From the NCBI RefSeq assembly GCF_963677565.1, contig NZ_OY781982.1, forward strand, positions 806,001-870,000: a DNA stretch of 64,000 nt, written 5' to 3'. Positions within the stretch are counted from its first letter, which is position 1; each line of letters opens with the position of its first letter. Positions 27,375 through 36,793 of the stretch are shown one piece after another. Under the pieces are notes generated by a model. The model was given only the letters and a program-made list of their open reading frames with translations, did not search any database and was not told where the DNA came from. The translations under genes were made by a program, and so were the position numbers. The DNA comes from an uncultured Draconibacterium sp. Lineage in GTDB: Bacteria; Bacteroidota; Bacteroidia; Bacteroidales; Prolixibacteraceae.

Positions 27375-27938
27375 TTACTGAACTTCGGTGTAACGATAGC
27401 AGTTTACAAGGTGATCGTTTACCATTCCGGTGGCCTGCATGTGCGCATAAATAACGGTTGATCCAACAAATTTAAAACCCCGCTTTTTTAAATCTGCGGA
27501 GATTAAATCGGAAAGTTCGGTTTTAGCCGGCAATTCCTTTAAATCTTTAAACTTATTCTGAATAGGTTTGTGGTTTACAAATCCCCAAATGTATTTATCG
27601 AAACTCCCAAACTCTTTCTGGACTTCGATAAAACGCTGTGCATTGTTTACACACGCCCGAATCTTTTGTTGGTTGCGGATGATTGATTTATCCTGAATAA
27701 GTTCCTGAATTTTATTTTCGGAATACTGAACAACTTTTTGCGGGTTAAACTGATCGAATGCCCTCCGAAAGTTTTCGCGTTTATTCAGCACAATCTGCCA
27801 GCTTAACCCGGCCTGAAATCCTTCCAATACAAAGAATTCAAACAATTTATCATCATCATGAAGCGGCACTCCCCATTCTTCATCATGATATTTCATCATC
27901 AACTCATTATTTGTTCCCCAGTCGCACCGTTTACACAT
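27375..27938 (-). CDS. tag: DNA-3-methyladenine glycosylase I
   Basis: The 187-residue protein removes 3-methyladenine from alkylated DNA to start base-excision repair. It shows the family N-terminus CKRCDWGTNNELMMKYHDEEWG, with zinc ligands Cys5 and His18, the core FEFFVLEGFQAGLSWQIVLNKR, and the C-terminal FVGSTVIYAHMQATGMVNDH, followed by LVNCYRY with the remaining zinc ligands. It stands alone, divergent from the TPR gene. Confidence 0.95.
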   Translation of the reverse strand: MCKRCDWGTNNELMMKYHDEEWGVPLHDDDKLFEFFVLEGFQAGLSWQIVLNKRENFRRAFDQFNPQKVVQYSENKIQELIQDKSIIRNQQKIRACVNNAQRFIEVQKEFGSFDKYIWGFVNHKPIQNKFKDLKELPAKTELSDLISADLKKRGFKFVGSTVIYAHMQATGMVNDHLVNCYRYTEVQ

Positions 27939-28076
27939 ATTTTTAGATTTGAGTGAGTATTCGTTAAAAAAACTAACTACTTATTACTTGCAACTATGAA
28001 AATACTATTTTTGTTTGTTTAGAAAAAAAGGATAAAGTAGCCCTAATCGAGAATAGGGTACCAGAGAAATTAATAC

Positions 28077-30050
28077 ATGAAAAAACTTACTATATTTTTT
28101 GCACTCTTGTTGTCGATGAGTTTTCTGGCCGAAGCGCAGTTGAATATCAACCACTTTATCCGGGTTGGCCGAACGCGCATTTCAATTGGCAATTATACGG
28201 GGGCAATCGAATATTTCAATATTGTAATTGAATTTAAACCTTATTTGCCGGAAGCCTATTTATACCGCGGTACCGCTAAACATTCGCTGGAGGATTACCG
28301 TGGTGCAATAGCCGATTACGACAAAGCGATAGAAATAAAACCCTATTATCCGCGCGCTTATAACAACCGTGGAATGGCCTATCACAATCTAAGGTTATAC
28401 AAACGCGCGATTGAAGATTACAACCGGGCGCTGGAGTTCGATCCGGACGATGAGTCGATTTACAATAACCGCGGAATTGCCAAACTTGCACTCAAAGACA
28501 TGGAAGGCGCCATTGAGGATTATAACCGGGCACTGGAGGTAAATCCAAAATCAACCTTTGCATTGATGAACCGAAGCAATGCAAAAATTGTAAGCGGCGA
28601 TATTAAAGGAGCCATCAGTGATTTAAATGAAGTAATTATCATTCGTCCTCACTATGCAGCTGCATACCTTAATCGTGGTTTGGCACGTTTTGAACTGGAT
28701 GATTACGCCTCGGCACTTCGCGATTACGATCAGAGTATAAAATTCGATCCGCAAAATGCACTGGCTTTTAATAACCGCGGAATTGTAAAACACAAATTGG
28801 AAGACTACGAAAGTGCCATCATGGATTACGACATGGCCATACAGCTAAATCCTGAAATGGCCAGCGCCTATTTTAACCGGGCAATGGCTCGCGAAATATT
28901 AGACCGGCCAGGTTACGAGCAGGATTACCAAATTGCAGCCCAGTTAAATCCGCAGTTCGATTTTAGCCAGCGAAGAATAAATGCCGAGCAATTGGCACAG
29001 CAGCAACAAAATCAACAAAAGAAAAACCAGCAACAGAATACGAATTCGTCTGCAAGCAATAACCAACAAAATTCGCAAAGCTCGCAGCAGGCTTTGGCGC
29101 AAAACAATCAGCAACAAAATAATACTTCGGTTGCCGATCAGAAATCAGACGAAGAGAAAAGGAAAGAAGAACTGGAAGCTGAAAAGCGGAGACGACGTAT
29201 GCGCATGGATCTGGTAATTGAAGATACCAGAGACCTGCCCGAAGAAGACGAAGTGGAAGTTGACGATGGCCGCATTCAGAACAAAAATATTGTTATCGAT
29301 TTGCAACCAATGTTTCTGATTACAGCTTTCGAAAAAAATGCTGTTGATTATGAACGATTCCAGTATTACAATGTGGTAATTGATGATTTAAATACCGAGA
29401 ACAATTACAATCCGTTACTCTCTATTTCGAACAAGCCGGTTTCCACTTACCAGTCGGTTTTCGAGAACTTTATTTTGTTTTTTAACGAAAAGATCGCAGT
29501 GCAGGAAAATGCGCACAACTATTTAAACCGGGGTATTTTTTATAGTCTTACCGGCGATTACAACAAAGCTTTCGACGACCTTAACAAAGCCATTGAACTG
29601 GATGAAAAAACTTCGGTAGCCTATTTTACACGTGCTAACACCCGGTATAAACTGAAAGAACAAGTCGAACTTCTGGCCGGAACCGGAACAACTACTTCCA
29701 TCTCGTTAAACGAAGGAAAAATTAACGACAACAACAACTTAAAACCTGAAACAGTAGAATACCAGGATATTTTAGATGACTATGCCGTTACGCTGTTCCT
29801 CGATCCTGATTTCTTTTTTGGCTATTACAACCGGGCATTTATAAAACTGCGCCTGGGCGAATACCGAAGTGCTGTGGAAGATTTAAACCGGGCAATTGAT
29901 TTGGAACCGGAGTTTGCTGAAGCGTATTTTAACCGGGGGCTTACAAAAATCTACCTCGATGATATTGACGGCGGAGCATTGGATTTAAGCCGCGCCGGTG
30001 AGCTTGGCATCGACGGAGCTTACAACATTATTAAACGGTATTGTAACTAG
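28077..30050 (+). CDS. Large exported TPR-repeat protein with Q/N-rich linker
   Basis: The 657-residue protein has a signal peptide ending in LAEAQ. About eight TPRs follow (repeats such as AYLYRGTAKHSLEDYRGAIA, AYNNRGMAYHNLRLYKRAIE), to about residue 300. A Gln/Asn/Ser-rich linker (about residues 305-355) and a strongly charged EEKRKEELEAEKRRRRMRMD stretch precede a second TPR group (NYLNRGIFYSLTGDYNKAFD, AVEDLNRAIDLEPEFAEAYF). It is likely a periplasmic scaffold for protein complexes. The partner is unknown. The low-complexity linker is the part most open to length change. Confidence 0.85.
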   Translation: MKKLTIFFALLLSMSFLAEAQLNINHFIRVGRTRISIGNYTGAIEYFNIVIEFKPYLPEAYLYRGTAKHSLEDYRGAIADYDKAIEIKPYYPRAYNNRGMAYHNLRLYKRAIEDYNRALEFDPDDESIYNNRGIAKLALKDMEGAIEDYNRALEVNPKSTFALMNRSNAKIVSGDIKGAISDLNEVIIIRPHYAAAYLNRGLARFELDDYASALRDYDQSIKFDPQNALAFNNRGIVKHKLEDYESAIMDYDMAIQLNPEMASAYFNRAMAREILDRPGYEQDYQIAAQLNPQFDFSQRRINAEQLAQQQQNQQKKNQQQNTNSSASNNQQNSQSSQQALAQNNQQQNNTSVADQKSDEEKRKEELEAEKRRRRMRMDLVIEDTRDLPEEDEVEVDDGRIQNKNIVIDLQPMFLITAFEKNAVDYERFQYYNVVIDDLNTENNYNPLLSISNKPVSTYQSVFENFILFFNEKIAVQENAHNYLNRGIFYSLTGDYNKAFDDLNKAIELDEKTSVAYFTRANTRYKLKEQVELLAGTGTTTSISLNEGKINDNNNLKPETVEYQDILDDYAVTLFLDPDFFFGYYNRAFIKLRLGEYRSAVEDLNRAIDLEPEFAEAYFNRGLTKIYLDDIDGGALDLSRAGELGIDGAYNIIKRYCN

Positions 30051-30403
30051 AGATTTAAAAGATTGAGGGGATTGATAAAAGATTGATGGAGATTGGATAT
30101 TGCAAAACTGATAAATTGGAAAATTGTAGTTCTTAACTTTCTATATTTTCCTCTGTGTAACTCTGTGACTTCTCTGTGTAACTCTGTGGTTAAGTTTTAA
30201 ATATTGCCAAACTGTCAAATTGTAAAACGGATAAGCAGCGTTACTGAATCTTGCATTCTGGATGCAAAACTTTCCCTTCTTGTAACTCGCAACTCATAGC
30301 TAGTAACTCTTATCTGATTGTCTCAACTTTCTACTTTTGCTTTGCATTTTTTACTTTATACTTTTTACTTTTGCCTTGTTACATTATACTTTTTACTTGA
30401 ATT
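30051..30403. repeat. Low-complexity intergenic word repeats
   Basis: No gene is seen. The stretch consists of short, imperfectly repeated words: ATTGA/GATTG runs (30060-30115), TCTGTGTAACTCTGTG twice (30152-30167 and 30173-30188), CTGTCAAATTGTAAAA-like words, CTTGTAACTCGCAACTC-like words (about 30279) and CTTTTTACTT variants up to the rarA start. Related words occur at 5855-5990. Confidence 0.6.
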
Positions 30404-31672
30404 ATGAATCAGCCACTCGCAGAACGCTTACGACCAAAAACATTAGACGATTACATCGGGCAGGAACACCTTGTTGGGAAGAATGCCGTTTTGCGCAAAC
30501 TGATAGATTCGGGCAAAATAACATCACTTATTTTATGGGGACCTCCGGGAGTGGGCAAAACTACATTAGCGCGTATTATTGCCAATACATTGGATCGGCC
30601 ATTTTACACACTCAGCGCTATTAACTCAGGTGTAAAAGATATACGTGATGTGATTGACAAAGCTAAAAAGCAACAGTTTTTTAGTCGCCCGAACCCGATA
30701 CTGTTTATCGACGAGATACACCGTTTCAGTAAATCGCAGCAAGATTCATTGTTGGGAGCTGTTGAAGATGGTACCATTACCTTGATTGGTGCAACAACCG
30801 AAAATCCTTCATTTGAGGTGATCTCTCCCCTGCTCTCGCGCTGCCAGGTTTATATTCTGGAGCACTTGGATAAGGCTGCTTTGCTAAAGATCATTAAACA
30901 GGCAGCAAAAAAAGATACCGTACTTAAGGAGAAAAAGATTACACTGCGCGAAGATGCCGCAATATTGCGCTACTCGGGTGGCGATGCCCGAAAACTGCTA
31001 AATGTATTGGAGTTGGTTACACTTGGCGAAGACGGCAACAACATTGTTATTACCGATAAAAAAGTAACCGACAAACTGCAAAAGAACCTTTCGATATACG
31101 ATAAGAAAGGCGAAATGCACTACGATATTATTTCGGCATTTATAAAAAGTATTCGTGGTGGCGATCCGGATGCGGCGGTGTACTGGCTGGCGAGAATGCT
31201 TGAAGGTGGCGAAGACATTAAATTTATTGCCCGTCGTTTGCTGATACTGGCTGCCGAAGATGTTGGCCTGGCCAATCCGAATGCCTTGTTGCTGGCACAA
31301 AGTACATTCGACGCAGTTCATAAAATCGGGCCGCCCGAATCGCGCATTATTTTATCGGAATGTACCATATACCTGGCTACTTCGCCAAAAAGTAATTCGG
31401 CCTACGAAGCTATCGACAATGCCATTGCGCTGGTAAAACAAACCGGCGACCTCCCGGTGCCGTTACACATACGTAATGCACCAACCAAGCTGATGAAAGA
31501 AATTGGCTACGGAAAAGATTACAAATACGCCCACTCGTACGATGGTAATTTTGTTGAACAGGATTTCCTACCCAAAGAGATTAAAAACAACCGCATTTAC
31601 CAGCCACAAAATAACGCATCTGAAGTTAAGATTCTGGAGCGCTTGAAAAAGTGGTGGGGGAAACGGTTTTAG
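30404..31672 (+). CDS. rarA: Replication-associated recombination ATPase RarA
   Basis: RarA (MgsA/Mgs1/WRNIP1 family) is an AAA+ ATPase that acts at stalled replication forks. The 422-residue length is normal. It begins PLAERLRPKTLDDYIGQEHL, has Walker A GPPGVGKTT at residues 46-54, Walker B LFIDEIHRF, sensor 1 GATTENPSFEV and the C-terminal tetramerisation region with AEDVGLANPNALLLAQ and PLHIRNAPTKLMKEIGYG. It appears monocistronic after a repeat-filled gap. Confidence 0.97.
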   Translation: MNQPLAERLRPKTLDDYIGQEHLVGKNAVLRKLIDSGKITSLILWGPPGVGKTTLARIIANTLDRPFYTLSAINSGVKDIRDVIDKAKKQQFFSRPNPILFIDEIHRFSKSQQDSLLGAVEDGTITLIGATTENPSFEVISPLLSRCQVYILEHLDKAALLKIIKQAAKKDTVLKEKKITLREDAAILRYSGGDARKLLNVLELVTLGEDGNNIVITDKKVTDKLQKNLSIYDKKGEMHYDIISAFIKSIRGGDPDAAVYWLARMLEGGEDIKFIARRLLILAAEDVGLANPNALLLAQSTFDAVHKIGPPESRIILSECTIYLATSPKSNSAYEAIDNAIALVKQTGDLPVPLHIRNAPTKLMKEIGYGKDYKYAHSYDGNFVEQDFLPKEIKNNRIYQPQNNASEVKILERLKKWWGKRF

Positions 31673-32243
31673 TCACTGGACATTAGTCACTAATCCTTTG
31701 GTTTAGCGGTCATTTCGCAAGAGCTATATGAGAAAAATCTTCTGCTTCAACTGAAAGATATTTGCTTCCCATTTTTCTCCTTTTGTCTTCAATTCAAAAA
31801 AAACGCCTTAACTAAAAAAAGATGTCATCTATATTTTTCGAAAAACACAGATGACATTACTACTTTTAATCTCGTTGAAGAGAGGGGACATTAAAAAGGG
31901 ACTATTTTTTCTACAACAGCATAAAAATAGTCTGACAATTTTACTCCTACTAATGCCAAATAATTGAATTATTAAAGCAACGATTTCCCTTATTGAAGCA
32001 TATCATTTTTTAGATAATAAAGATCTCAGATGAAAGGAAAAGTTGACTTATGTACATAATTTTCGTATTTTGAATAAAATTTTCAACCAAATAAACAATT
32101 ACCTGAATGCGATGACGATCAAATCAAACTCACATTAAGTACATAAACGAACTTTATTTCCCCATATAAAAAACCACCTGTGCCGGCAAGCAGACAGATG
32201 GCTCGTTATAACATTTAAGTATAAACATTAAAACAAAGTAAAG
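31673..32243. other. Intergenic region with a long hairpin
   Basis: About 570 bases without a recognisable gene. A 36-base hairpin lies at 31822-31857: ATGTCATCT pairs with AGATGACAT, and TTTTT with AAAAA around a CG centre. No T-run follows, so it is not a plain terminator. Near 32180 a GCCGGCAAGCAGACAG stretch looks like a decayed copy of the GC-rich palindrome found near 58085. The rest is AT-rich. Confidence 0.55.
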
Positions 32244-32564
32244 ATGGCAACATTATCTGAAAGTAAAAAACGCGATTTTGTATCGCAAATGATCACGCTG
32301 CTGGAGCAAAACACCCAGCTTTTAACGGACAAAGGTTACGATCCGGAGAATAAAATAAATGAGTTAACAACACAGCTAACAGCAGCCGACGATGCCGAGG
32401 CCAGACAAACTGAAGCAATGGCGGCGGCTAAAGATGCAACCAAATTAGCACAGGAAACCCTGGATGTGGTTTACCGAAATGGTTCGGCCACTGTCGACCT
32501 GATTTCGGGCCTACTCGGAAAACAGGACAATCTGTTAAAAGAAATAAAGAAGTTACGTAAATAG
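32244..32564 (+). CDS. Small alpha-helical protein of unknown function
   Basis: The 106-residue protein is almost entirely helical, Ala/Lys/Glu/Thr-rich and without Cys or Trp. It has two helices (KKRDFVSQMITLLEQNTQLL and an EARQTEAMAAAKDATKLAQE segment) and a C-terminal LLKEIKKLRK. No signal peptide or membrane segment is present. I recognise no family. A stem-loop with a T-rich tail follows. Confidence 0.7.
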   Translation: MATLSESKKRDFVSQMITLLEQNTQLLTDKGYDPENKINELTTQLTAADDAEARQTEAMAAAKDATKLAQETLDVVYRNGSATVDLISGLLGKQDNLLKEIKKLRK

Positions 32565-32585
32565 TCTCAAAACATGGGGAAAGTG

Positions 32586-32627
32586 AAAAGCCGTTCGGAA
32601 AGGAGAAATCCCGGAAGAACGGTTTTT
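32586..32627 (+). terminator. Probable terminator of the small helical gene
   Basis: AAAAGCCGTTC (32586-32596) can pair with GAACGGTTTTT (32617-32627), with one mismatch, followed by a T-rich run. It lies about 20 bp after the stop. Confidence 0.6.
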
Positions 32628-32641
32628 CTTTTTCCTGTTCT

Positions 32642-32720
32642 TTGTCATTTCGAACGTAGTGAGAAATCTCCATAACACAAAAGACAGATTTCTCGCTCTT
32701 ACCTCGTTCGAAATGACGAA
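32642..32720. repeat. Imperfect inverted-repeat element
   Basis: The left arm (32642-32669) contains GTCATTTCGAACG and GAGAAATCT; the right arm (32686-32720) holds the inverted counterparts AGATTTCTC and CGTTCGAAATGAC. The arms differ mostly in length between the two blocks. Sequences with GTCATTTCGA..GAGAAATCT recur between genes in many Bacteroidota genomes (recalled, not searched). Confidence 0.7.
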
Positions 32721-32749
32721 TATAAATAGTTTCCCTATTACTTAGGTCT

Positions 32750-32937
32750 ACTCCCAAGTGCTTCGGGTGTCGTCCCAAGGCTTCAGGGAACAGGGTAGCA
32801 ACCTTTGGGAGTGTGCCTAAGGCTTTAGGGTAAAGGGTACGGTTCTTCGGGAACATTCCCTAAGCTTTTGGGAATGGGGTACGACAACTATACCCAAGGG
32901 TAGGCTGTTGCGGGAATAAGCCCCAAGCCTTTGGGAA
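32750..32937. repeat. Degenerate 21-bp tandem array with dyad symmetry
   Basis: Repeated short dyads of the form CCCAAGGCTTCAGGG, CCTAAGGCTTTAGGG, CCCTAAGCTTTTGGG and CCCCAAGCCTTTGGG recur at about 21-bp or 42-bp steps (starts near 32753, 32774, 32816, 32859 and 32922). The array lies between the inverted repeat at 32642-32720 and the terminator at 33034. In the leftward frame it gives heptad-like LPKVATLFPEALG repeats with no domain, so I do not call a gene. Confidence 0.7.
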
Positions 32938-33033
32938 CCAAAAATTATACCTCAGGCACTGGAAACATAGTGTTTCCAATGAGCTAAAAGTATTGTATTT
33001 ACTGATGTTTCAGCGAAATATTACAAAATGTAA

Positions 33034-33063
33034 AAACTCCCCGCTGCTAACAACGGGGAGTTT
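33034..33063 (-). terminator. Terminator of the large surface-protein operon
   Basis: AAACTCCCCG (33034-33043) pairs perfectly with CGGGGAGTTT (33054-33063) over a 10-nt loop; a T-run follows on the minus strand. It lies just after the stop of the 33087-36779 gene. Confidence 0.88.
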
Positions 33064-33086
33064 GAATGTGAGTGAAATACGAATTA

Positions 33087-36000
33087 TTATTCGAAATTTA
33101 CAAATTTGGTTGTAACTTTTTCAAAATCATTTGTAATAATAACGCTGTATTGGCCAGTTGTTAAACTGTTCATTTTAACAATCTCCTCGTAATTACGAAC
33201 AATCTTACTGAAAACCTTTTGCCCTACTACATTAAAAACTTCAAGTCTGTATGGAGGATTAGAATTACCATTGAGTTTTACGTATAGTTCTTTTCTGTTT
33301 AAATTATAATTAACCACAATTTTATTTTCATCTGAGATTTCATTAACATCAGTTATTGCAACGGTTACGGGGCTCGAGATTGCAAAACATCCATACTCAT
33401 CAATTACCTTTACATAATAACTTCCTCCAGTGGTTATTGAATAATTTTTAGATAAGGATATCGGTTCTGACTCGCCTTCTTTATACCATTCATAAGTTTC
33501 AAAGCCATCAACTGCTGATAGATTCATTCTCGATCCTGCATCCATAATATAAGAACCTTCAAGGTTCAGAAGATTAACATTTAATCGATCGTTAATAATA
33601 ATCTGAAAAGAATCCTTAGTTTGATAACTATAGTTCTGGTATGACAATATCAATGTGTCAACATTTGCTATATTTAATACATTTCTAAATTCTTCTAAAT
33701 CAATAATCCCACTAAAAGATTTTGAGCTTAAGCTTTGTTCATAAAGAAATTTGTCTGTTACCAAACCTCCGTTTGAAATTCCTATTCGAACACTATCGAT
33801 CTTATTCTCATTTGTGTTCAACATTCCATCTGTAAGATTAATAACTGGAAGATCGCAAAGACTGGTGTATATATTCTTATTCGAACTTAATTCTGGTAAT
33901 TCAAGCAAATTATTTTTTACCGTAACTGATACCAACGAACTATCTTGGGCATTGTTTTCATCACTAACAATGACTGAAAATGAGTGTACACCAATGTTGT
34001 CAAGCTCAGGTCTCCAATTTAGAATTCCTTCGGAGTTGATACTCATTCCTTCCGGTTCATTCTTTAATAAAAAAGATAGATTATCACCGTCAGTATCATT
34101 AGCATAGATCTGGCCTACTAGAAGAGAATCAATATAAACAACATTTTGGACAATAATCTCAGAAATATAAGGTGGATTATTTACTTCCTTTTTGTCATAC
34201 GAAACTTTAAGAGTTTCAGAGTACTCACTTTCCAGATTCTTTTCATCGATAGCGGTAACAGCAAAGTAATAATCCCTTCCTGATATTAAATCTGGCAAAA
34301 CCATATATTTTTGAGAACCAGAGTTAAATGACTTTGTGGTATTTCCAAAATTCAATGTATTATCATAGTAAACATTAAAATTTATATTCGCTGTTGCTTC
34401 ATAATCCCAAATTAAACGTAGAGTATCATTTTCAATCATATATTGTAAGTTGGTCGGTGCATCCGGCGTATTGTCATGAGTGATAGTAACAGAGTTAGGA
34501 GAATAAATACGAATTGGAGTATTTTCTTCATCCTCCAATATTCCGTATACAAAATATCTTCCATTTGGAATTTCTGATGTATTCCAATTAAGTTCATCAT
34601 TTTCATTTTGCGTTGCAAAATCAGAAAATTTCACACCGTTAAAACCGGTATTATCGTCATCATAAAATAAGGTTAACCTCGATACTTTATCATTTGTATA
34701 AGCTCTGTACGGAACGATAACATTACTCCCCTGATAACCAAGGGAATCAATTATAAGTGCAGAACCTAGTTCTGCTCCTATAACATCTACCTTTATATCT
34801 TCGTTCATGTTATCAGCAATTATTGCCCAATCCCCAACAGGAGGATTATCAAACTGGTAGAAGATTTTTTGTTCAATATCATTCTCGGAATAAAATTGAT
34901 TTGAGTTATTTACATTATTTGGTCCTATAACCTGTCCGTCTGGCATCCTTATTTGGCATTGAGGCATTTGATTATCCTGATCGACTCTAATAATCATCGT
35001 AGGCGTTTCTTCTTGAAGCTTAAAAACTTGTTCATAATTAATACCTGAACTTTTTAATCCGCTCTGCGTACTTCTATCGTTTATAATTAAACTTTGGCCT
35101 TCAAACCTATTCTCTGTAGCATTTTTTAATTTTAATAAGTTAGAATTCCCAAAAATTATCTCATTCCAATTCTCATAACCTCTACCATAATCAGTAGTAA
35201 GCTTCTTGTCTTTCCACTCAGCTTTATAATTCATCTTAAAATGGAGCAACTTCGTATTTCCTGCGATAATATTATTCGACAAATAATTATCTGTCTCGGC
35301 AACGACATAAGGTAATTCAACTAAACTACCTAATATATCAAATGGGAATCCATCTTTAGCAGGAATACTAAGTGCAGCATATAAACGACCGTTCACTATT
35401 AACAAATCGCCTTCTTTAAAAATTGAAGCATCAATTTTGCCATTAAAAATATCATATAATGAAACAGCTCCTCCGAAAGCCACTTTATTTTTCTGAATAC
35501 TTAAATATACATTCGCCAAATCATTATCAAAAAGTTGCAGTTCTCCAGATCCATTAAATTCTTTACCCCAGGTATAACTTAGAGAGAGGTTATTCAACTT
35601 AACTACCTCAAAATTTCCTTGAGCTGATGGAACCAAATCGATACTAACCATTAAAGTTAATGGTGGATTTGCCAAATTATCAACCCCTCCACTTATTTCA
35701 GAGATTGAAAATCCGGTTGCAGCTACTGGAATTGGATGTGGTGGAACAACATCAATGTGTACAAAATTCATTTTACCACTAATGATTTCGGTTGTGGCAC
35801 CTACACCAAAAAACGGAGTTGTTAAATGAGCTGCAGCAGAGAAATAATCATCAATCGTGTTAAATGTTAAGCCCAAAGTATCTAGAGTAACACTATGAAT
35901 CTTAATATCTTCAACAGAAACAGTACCCAGCAATCTGACTCCATGTTGTCGGGTAATCTCTAAAGTTTGAATATGTGCGTCTACCTTATCTATTATTTCC

Positions 36001-36779
36001 GGCAATTGTAAATCTCCATAAATTAATACACCTCCATCAATTAAAAACATTTGATCAACATCAACGGGTAACTTGCTTAGCATTATTGACATTTTATCAG
36101 AAGTATATTCCTTAAAATTTATTCCTTCTGCAAGTTCTAATTCAAATTCTCCAGAATAAATATCTACTATTTCTACAATTGGTATTTTATCAAGATAGAT
36201 TCGCCCATCTCCCGACACAGAAAGTTCATTTACATTTACTAATAATTTACTTTCTATTTTTATGTATTCGTTTATTTGAATATTTCCTTCAATTTCGTAC
36301 TCAGAAGTTGCAACTTCAACAATTTTATCTGCATAAATTTTATACTTACCAACCTCTAAATAATCAGAAAGCATTGTGCCCAAATCTTTATTAAAATAAA
36401 TTACAGGGGACTCTATTGTTCCAACTGTTTTGTTCACTCCAAAATCAATTGAAGACTCTACCTCATATACGGAATCAGTCAGCTTATCATAAACTTTTAA
36501 TCTAATTCCCTCCTCAGTTGCATCATTAGATCCTATACTGAGTTGAAATTGCATTCCTGAAGGGCCATTAAAGATACTGGTAACTCCTCTACATTCGCCA
36601 TCTTTAAATGCTGCAAGTTTACTATATTCTTGAGTTACAAAAGTACCATCAACTTTTATCTTTGCATGAAGTGTCATCGTATGTCCGAGCCCACCAACAA
36701 CATTCCAGTTTGGATCCTGGGCTTGAACTGTTGAAACAACAATAACAATAACAATAAGTATTTGAATTACCTTTTTCAT
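33087..36779 (-). CDS. Large T9SS-type secreted multidomain protein
   Basis: The start is set at 36779 (KKVIQILIVIVIVVSTVQAQ, a signal peptide). An ATG at 36797 overlapping the upstream stop by ATGA is an alternative. The 1230-residue protein begins with a domain (residues about 22-140) that also occurs near the end of the upstream protein. It then has long strand-rich stretches, a fibronectin-like segment (APTNLQYMIENDTLRLIWDY), a cadherin-like segment (DGDNLSFLLKNEPEGMSI) and a C-terminal T9SS-type sorting domain (RLEVFNVVGQKVFSKI, TGQYSVIITNDF). It is probably secreted through the type IX system and surface-attached. The ligand is unknown. Confidence 0.85.
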   Translation of the reverse strand: MKKVIQILIVIVIVVSTVQAQDPNWNVVGGLGHTMTLHAKIKVDGTFVTQEYSKLAAFKDGECRGVTSIFNGPSGMQFQLSIGSNDATEEGIRLKVYDKLTDSVYEVESSIDFGVNKTVGTIESPVIYFNKDLGTMLSDYLEVGKYKIYADKIVEVATSEYEIEGNIQINEYIKIESKLLVNVNELSVSGDGRIYLDKIPIVEIVDIYSGEFELELAEGINFKEYTSDKMSIMLSKLPVDVDQMFLIDGGVLIYGDLQLPEIIDKVDAHIQTLEITRQHGVRLLGTVSVEDIKIHSVTLDTLGLTFNTIDDYFSAAAHLTTPFFGVGATTEIISGKMNFVHIDVVPPHPIPVAATGFSISEISGGVDNLANPPLTLMVSIDLVPSAQGNFEVVKLNNLSLSYTWGKEFNGSGELQLFDNDLANVYLSIQKNKVAFGGAVSLYDIFNGKIDASIFKEGDLLIVNGRLYAALSIPAKDGFPFDILGSLVELPYVVAETDNYLSNNIIAGNTKLLHFKMNYKAEWKDKKLTTDYGRGYENWNEIIFGNSNLLKLKNATENRFEGQSLIINDRSTQSGLKSSGINYEQVFKLQEETPTMIIRVDQDNQMPQCQIRMPDGQVIGPNNVNNSNQFYSENDIEQKIFYQFDNPPVGDWAIIADNMNEDIKVDVIGAELGSALIIDSLGYQGSNVIVPYRAYTNDKVSRLTLFYDDDNTGFNGVKFSDFATQNENDELNWNTSEIPNGRYFVYGILEDEENTPIRIYSPNSVTITHDNTPDAPTNLQYMIENDTLRLIWDYEATANINFNVYYDNTLNFGNTTKSFNSGSQKYMVLPDLISGRDYYFAVTAIDEKNLESEYSETLKVSYDKKEVNNPPYISEIIVQNVVYIDSLLVGQIYANDTDGDNLSFLLKNEPEGMSINSEGILNWRPELDNIGVHSFSVIVSDENNAQDSSLVSVTVKNNLLELPELSSNKNIYTSLCDLPVINLTDGMLNTNENKIDSVRIGISNGGLVTDKFLYEQSLSSKSFSGIIDLEEFRNVLNIANVDTLILSYQNYSYQTKDSFQIIINDRLNVNLLNLEGSYIMDAGSRMNLSAVDGFETYEWYKEGESEPISLSKNYSITTGGSYYVKVIDEYGCFAISSPVTVAITDVNEISDENKIVVNYNLNRKELYVKLNGNSNPPYRLEVFNVVGQKVFSKIVRNYEEIVKMNSLTTGQYSVIITNDFEKVTTKFVNFE

Positions 36780-36793
36780 AGCTCCAATAGTTA

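Noticed and set aside
31822..31857. rarA terminator
   Set aside because: Stem is good but no T-run follows and it is 150 bp from the stop.
32428..32856. Leftward frame with heptad-like LPK repeats
   Set aside because: It covers the 21-bp array, the inverted repeat, a terminator and part of the small helical gene on the other strand; the repeats come from the DNA period.
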